Assembly (NCBI GenBank): GCA_947088195.1
Contig: CAMUFS010000018.1
Location: forward strand, 1 to 17,936
Reading direction: 5' to 3'
Length of the DNA: 17,936 nt
From: an uncultured Clostridia bacterium
Lineage (GTDB): Bacteria; Bacillota; Clostridia; Lachnospirales; Lachnospiraceae
Shown here: piece after piece, positions 14,685 through 17,936 of the stretch
Position numbering within the stretch: the first letter of the stretch is position 1
Layout: each line of letters opens with the position of its first letter
Made by a program: the position numbers and the translations under genes
Notes under the pieces: generated by a model
What the model saw: only the letters and a program-made list of their open reading frames with translations
Databases searched by the model: none
What the model was told of the DNA's origin: nothing

Positions 14685-14713
14685 AATATAACATTTGTTT
14701 TGACAGATTTCAA
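14685..14713 (-). promoter_or_regulatory. Sigma-A-type promoter for the histidine kinase
   Basis: Reading leftward, TTGAAA (14708-14713) and TATATT (14685-14690) have a 17-nt spacer, giving a leader of about 40 nt. On the plus strand TTGACA (14700-14705) overlaps it but has no good partner at 17 nt, so the HIT-gene promoter remains uncertain. Confidence 0.5.
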
Positions 14714-14826
14714 CGAATATCGTCAGACAAATTACGACAAAAAAGGTGTTTATTTGAGAATATAGGACAATATTGTTTGGGGATTTTTAGAATTTAGATA
14801 AATTTAAGAGAAAAGGAGATAAGAAA

Positions 14827-15258
14827 ATGGCAGAAAATTGTATTTTTTGTAAAATTGCAAATGGAGAGATCCCATCAAAGACATTGTATGAGGATGATAT
14901 GTTTCGAGTAATTTTGGATATCAATCCGGCATCAAAGGGACATGCATTGATATTGCCCAAAAAGCATTTTGCCAATATTTATGAGCTGGATCAGGATACT
15001 GCAGGGGAAGCTTTTGTGCTTGCAAAACGTATGGCAACTGTGATGACAGAAGTGCTTGGCTGTGAGGGCTTTAATATTTTGCAGAATAATGGAGAGATAG
15101 CAGGACAGACTGTGTTTCATTTTCATATTCATCTTATTCCAAGGTATAAGGAGGATGGCGTTGGCTTAAGTATGGAAGGAAAGGGAGAACCAAAGTACAG
15201 CTTGGATGAAATACAGAAAACGATTGTGGAAGGACTAAAGACAGTTCGCGCAGTTTAA
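14827..15258 (+). CDS. HIT-family nucleotide hydrolase (HinT-like)
   Basis: This 143-residue cytoplasmic protein has a complete HIT domain. The histidine triad reads HFHIHLIPR (His98, His100, His102), with His100 as expected nucleophile. N-terminal CIFCKI (Cys5, Cys8) is the usual start, with His47 in PKKHF likely completing a zinc site. GFNILQNNGEIAGQTV is the conserved strand-loop before the triad. Family members cleave phosphoramidates such as aminoacyl-AMP-type adducts. The ATG follows AAAAGGAGATAAGAAA. It is monocistronic, with a terminator at 15266-15304. Confidence 0.95.
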   Translation: MAENCIFCKIANGEIPSKTLYEDDMFRVILDINPASKGHALILPKKHFANIYELDQDTAGEAFVLAKRMATVMTEVLGCEGFNILQNNGEIAGQTVFHFHIHLIPRYKEDGVGLSMEGKGEPKYSLDEIQKTIVEGLKTVRAV

Positions 15259-15265
15259 GAAATTT

Positions 15266-15304
15266 TTGCCCAGAAGAGCGACTTATAGCTTTCTGGGCAA
15301 TTTT
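15266..15304 (+). terminator. Rho-independent terminator of the HIT gene
   Basis: TTGCCCAGAA (15266-15275) and TTCTGGGCAA (15291-15300) form a perfect 10-bp stem closed by a small AGC/GCT inner helix, followed by TTTT. It begins eight bases after the HIT stop codon. The opposite strand has no U-tract after the stem, so it is not an obvious terminator for murG. Confidence 0.85.
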
Positions 15305-15321
15305 GTCATTTAAGAAATTTG

Positions 15322-16416
15322 TCAATGATTAGATTTTGTATGTGCTGGCTTTTGTTTTGTAAGTTCCTTGATAAGATCAATAATGATTTGTATCCCGTCT
15401 GTCTGTGTGCTCTGTTCCATGGCTTGCATGTATTTATCACGGTTGATGGATACTTCTTTTATGGTAGAGAGCAGAGCTTTTCCAGTAAGGTTTTCTTCAC
15501 GTATTACTTTGCTAAATCCCTGCTTTTCAAAGGAGGCAGCGTTAAGGATTTGGTCTCCACGGCTGGCGGCCTGAGAAAGTGGGATTAGAATGTTTGGCTT
15601 TCTGAGAGCTAGTATCTCACAGATGGCATTTGCTCCTGCTCTGGATATAATAAGATCGGAGGCAGCAAACACATCTTTTAATTCATTCTCAACATATTCA
15701 AATTGAACATAACCTTTTGTTGAAGAAAGAGCAGGATCAAGGTTGCCTTTTCCACATAGATGAATAATCTGATAGGCAGGAAGAAGCTTGGGCAGGATGG
15801 ATCGAACGGCTTGGTTGATGACAGCAGAACCTTGGCTCCCTCCAATAATACAGATAACAGGTTTATAATTTGAAAGGCCAGCAAATGAAAGGCCAGCGTC
15901 CTTTTGTCCTTGCATTAATTCCTTGCGTATGGGTGATCCAGATAATACCGCTTTGCCTTGTGGGAGCTGCTTTATTGTTTCTGGAAAGTTGCAACAAACG
16001 CGATCTGCACATGGGATAGATAATTTATTTGCAAGTCCCGGAGTCATATCCGATTCATGAATAATAATTGGGATATGAAAGTGCTTTGCCGCAAAGACAA
16101 CGGGCACAGATACAAAGCCTCCTTTGGAGAAAACGATGTCAGGCTTTATTTTTTTAATCAGCTTTCTCGCCTCATGGCAGCCTTTCAGAACGCGAAAAGG
16201 ATCGGTGAAATTCTTTATGTCCAGATAGCGGCGAAGTTTACCTGAGGAGATACCATAGTAAGGGATACCTTGTTCTTCTATTAGCTTTCGCTCAATACCA
16301 TTGTAAGAACCAATATAAAAGATTTGATAGCCTGCCTTTTTTAATTCTGGCAGAAGGGCAAGGTTTGGCGTAACATGGCCCGCCGTTCCCCCGCCAGTCA
16401 GCACAATTCGTTTCAT
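15322..16416 (-). CDS. murG: MurG: lipid II-forming N-acetylglucosaminyltransferase
   Basis: This 364-residue GT28 enzyme adds GlcNAc from UDP-GlcNAc to lipid I at the inner face of the membrane, the last cytoplasmic step of peptidoglycan precursor synthesis. The N-terminal GGGTAGHVTP loop (8-17), SKGGFVSVP (97-105), HESDMTPGLANK (120-131) and the linker SGSPIRKEL are typical. In the C-terminal domain GGSQGS (192-197), RAGANAICE and GDQILNA form the UDP-GlcNAc site. HESD and SRGDQ are the variant forms seen in some Firmicutes rather than HEQN. It is not in a division/cell-wall cluster here. GGAGGG precedes the ATG, 25 bp after the TSCPD gene. Confidence 0.93.
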   Translation of the reverse strand: MKRIVLTGGGTAGHVTPNLALLPELKKAGYQIFYIGSYNGIERKLIEEQGIPYYGISSGKLRRYLDIKNFTDPFRVLKGCHEARKLIKKIKPDIVFSKGGFVSVPVVFAAKHFHIPIIIHESDMTPGLANKLSIPCADRVCCNFPETIKQLPQGKAVLSGSPIRKELMQGQKDAGLSFAGLSNYKPVICIIGGSQGSAVINQAVRSILPKLLPAYQIIHLCGKGNLDPALSSTKGYVQFEYVENELKDVFAASDLIISRAGANAICEILALRKPNILIPLSQAASRGDQILNAASFEKQGFSKVIREENLTGKALLSTIKEVSINRDKYMQAMEQSTQTDGIQIIIDLIKELTKQKPAHTKSNH

Positions 16417-16441
16417 AATAACCCTCCATGTTGGAGTATTT

Positions 16442-16687
16442 TTATTTTTGCTCCAGATAGGTCTTTAAAGCATGGGCGAGCTGATCCGGGCAGGATGTAC
16501 CCTTGGTACCACATGGGATGCCTTCCAGACGTTTGATTACATCATGGATTTCCATACCCTCAACAAGCTGTGCCACTCCTTTGGTGTTGCCAGCGCAGCC
16601 ACCCACAAATTCAACAGATTTTAAAATATTATCCTCCACCTCAAAATGGATCTCTCTGGAACAGGTTCCTTTTGTCTTATAGTTCAT
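16442..16687 (-). CDS. TIGR03905-type TSCPD domain small protein
   Basis: This 81-residue protein has the family's defining TSCPDQL motif (64-70) and four cysteines (9, 31, 59, 66) that could bind a metal or form a redox pair. TGCS-like KGTCSREI near the start and GGCAGNTKG in the middle are also characteristic. The TSCPD domain occurs at the C-terminus of some adenosylcobalamin-dependent ribonucleotide reductases; the stand-alone form has no known function. I chose the ATG at 16687, 8 nt after AAAGGAG; the GTG at 16696 overlaps the site region. It probably forms a two-gene operon with murG. Confidence 0.85.
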   Translation of the reverse strand: MNYKTKGTCSREIHFEVEDNILKSVEFVGGCAGNTKGVAQLVEGMEIHDVIKRLEGIPCGTKGTSCPDQLAHALKTYLEQK

Positions 16688-16774
16688 TATATTCACTCCT
16701 TTGAAAAATATAGTATAGATGAAATAAAAATTATTTTAACATAAAATAGGTGGGGTGTCTATATAAACATAATA

Positions 16775-17725
16775 TTAAGAATTGATACATAGTACATTTT
16801 CTACTGTTGCAAGTTCTTCTTCTGTATAACCAAAAGAGATAATTTGCTCTCTTGTCGCATTAGCTCGGATCATTCTTTCAATGGCATTTAAGCGTTCTTT
16901 TTCAATACCTTTTTCGATGCCTTTGGTTTCAATATATTCTGATAAATTGCACATAGTTTGAATCCTCCCTTCTAACTCGGTCGTCATTATCATGCCATAT
17001 TCCTCGGTTAGTACACGTTTTTTCTTTTCAATATTTGTTTGTAGAAGCAGATTCTCTAACATGGAAATTAGTATGTTTTTTGAAGATTTCATATCTGTTC
17101 TATTTCTTATATTGACAATAATGCCTTTCATTAAATCTATATTATATGGATTTTTTTGAGTCCCAAAGATTGCTTTTCTATCAAGAGTGATCTCTTCGAT
17201 GGAATCACCATCATTTTCCTTGTTCAAACAAATCCAGATACTTCTTACACGTTTTATATTGTCATAATCACTGTGGAAAAATTCTGTCTGCTTTTGTGCT
17301 GAAATCATTCTTGCCAGATAGAATAGGATTCTATTTTCCAGATGGTATCCTAATTTTTTAGGATCAGAGGATTGTTGTGCTTCAATATTTATAAGAAATT
17401 TGATCTCCTCTTTTGAGTGATATGCAGTAAAGCGAATATCGTAAAAGATCTTACCTTCTCCGGGGATATTATCTTCTGTATCAGTTCTTTTAATTTGACC
17501 TAGATTTGACAATCCCGGATCAACGGGTTTTGTACCTGTTGTAATATCATCTCCAATACTATTTATAATATCAGGAATTTCCATATCCTGAAATTCTTTA
17601 ATGGTGTATTTCAGGATGCGTGCTAGTATCTGTTTGTCGGCAAGTAGGAACTTGATATTAGTATCATATGCAGAGCCAATATCATTTGTAGCTTCGATTG
17701 CCTGTGCTAAATTTGTTGTTGACAT
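16775..17725 (-). CDS. Rpn-family PD-(D/E)XK nuclease (recombination-promoting nuclease/putative transposase)
   Basis: This 316-residue protein opens with DIGSAYDTNIKFLLAD, the usual beginning of this family. The PD-(D/E)XK core is visible as FYDIRFTAYHSKEEIKFLI, then NIEAQ, with likely catalytic Asp96, Glu115 and Gln117. A long helical C-terminus carries ETKGIEKGIEKERL and ends in TREQIISFGYTEEEL, both common in clostridial relatives. Family members such as E. coli RpnA promote RecA-independent recombination, and many copies per genome are common. No terminal inverted repeats were found. AAAGGCGAAAGAG precedes the ATG; promoter at 17809-17836. Confidence 0.85.
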   Translation of the reverse strand: MSTTNLAQAIEATNDIGSAYDTNIKFLLADKQILARILKYTIKEFQDMEIPDIINSIGDDITTGTKPVDPGLSNLGQIKRTDTEDNIPGEGKIFYDIRFTAYHSKEEIKFLINIEAQQSSDPKKLGYHLENRILFYLARMISAQKQTEFFHSDYDNIKRVRSIWICLNKENDGDSIEEITLDRKAIFGTQKNPYNIDLMKGIIVNIRNRTDMKSSKNILISMLENLLLQTNIEKKKRVLTEEYGMIMTTELEGRIQTMCNLSEYIETKGIEKGIEKERLNAIERMIRANATREQIISFGYTEEELATVENVLCINS

Positions 17726-17808
17726 TCTTTTTCTCTTTCGCCTTTCTATGTTCTAGGAGCAGTGTAAAAATTTTGGCCAGTTTCTTGTTGAGGAAAGTTT
17801 ATAGTTAT

Positions 17809-17836
17809 ATTATACGTGATTTAGGAAGAAAATCAA
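17809..17836 (-). promoter_or_regulatory. Sigma-A-type promoter for the Rpn-family gene
   Basis: Reading leftward, TTGATT (17831-17836) and TATAAT (17809-17814) are 16 nt apart, about 90 nt before the start codon. The remaining sequence to 17936 is AT-rich; apart from the inverted repeat at 17876-17890 I see nothing in it. Confidence 0.5.
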
Positions 17837-17875
17837 ATATATATTACTTGTATAGAAACACGTAACAATTTTAGG

Positions 17876-17890
17876 TAAAGTTATACTTTA
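17876..17890. repeat. Short inverted repeat resembling the 1381 palindrome
   Basis: TAAAGT and ACTTTA flank a 3-nt centre (TAT). The palindrome at 1381-1396 has the same arms around a 2-nt centre. AT-rich DNA makes chance similarity plausible. Confidence 0.3.
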
Positions 17891-17936
17891 TACGAAATAT
17901 TTTTATAGGTTATTTGTAATTGTGAGTTGGTGAGTC

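Noticed and set aside
16690..16774. Promoter for the TSCPD-murG pair and terminator for the Rpn-family gene
   Set aside because: A TATACT lies at a plausible place but its partner (TTAAAA, 16 nt) is weak in very AT-rich DNA, and the only inverted repeat is 4 bp, so neither is listed as a feature.
1..17936. CRISPR array, tRNA or rRNA genes, or an insertion sequence with terminal repeats
   Set aside because: No regularly spaced direct repeats, no tRNA-like CCA-ended cloverleaf and no transposase with flanking inverted repeats were seen on reading both strands.

Overview
The window looks like chromosomal DNA from a low-GC, Gram-positive anaerobe of the Clostridia, most likely Lachnospiraceae. 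This rests on A+T-rich DNA, strong AGGAGG ribosome binding sites, a BofA-type sporulation protein, and families typical of that group (DUF5702, Flp1-like pilin, DUF6382, TIGR03905 TSCPD protein). The assignment is inference from gene content; no 16S gene or other marker is present.

Layout. Positions 1-1370 hold a truncated YitT-family membrane protein (minus), a DUF2508/YaaL-like small protein (minus) and a BofA-like membrane protein (plus). A gene-poor gap (1370-1732) contains a long compound hairpin and a strong sigma-A-type promoter. From 1733 to 13892 everything reads rightward in one tightly packed run with no obvious terminator. Most of it is a monoderm Tad/Flp (type IVc) pilus locus: prepilin peptidase, TadZ-like ATPase, CpaF/TadA ATPase, TadB, an enlarged TadC, Flp1 pilin, a DUF5702 protein, a TadE-like pseudopilin with two Cys/His repeats, a second prepilin peptidase, a second TadE-like pseudopilin and a DUF6382-type protein. 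A rhomboid protease and a flavodoxin-like/SCP2 fusion close the run. A cytoplasmic orphan histidine kinase (minus) converges on it with overlapping 3' ends. The right part carries a HIT hydrolase with a clear terminator (plus), a TSCPD protein plus MurG pair (minus), and an Rpn-family PD-(D/E)XK nuclease (minus).

How the genes fit together (family knowledge plus inference). The two A24 peptidases would mature the Flp pilin and the two TadE-like pseudopilins, all of which carry a hydrophobic segment with Glu at +5 of a plausible cleavage point. CpaF powers assembly on a TadB/TadC membrane platform, and the TadZ-like ATPase would position it. No outer-membrane secretin gene is present, as expected for a single-membrane cell.

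The parts least explained by a textbook Tad system are: the ~200-residue extracytoplasmic insertion in TadC; the tandem Cys/His C-terminus of the first TadE protein; the divergent second peptidase; the FHA-less, Asn/Lys/Arg-rich DUF6382 protein; the linked rhomboid protease; the apparent ATT start of the first gene; and the compound hairpin at 1429-1497.
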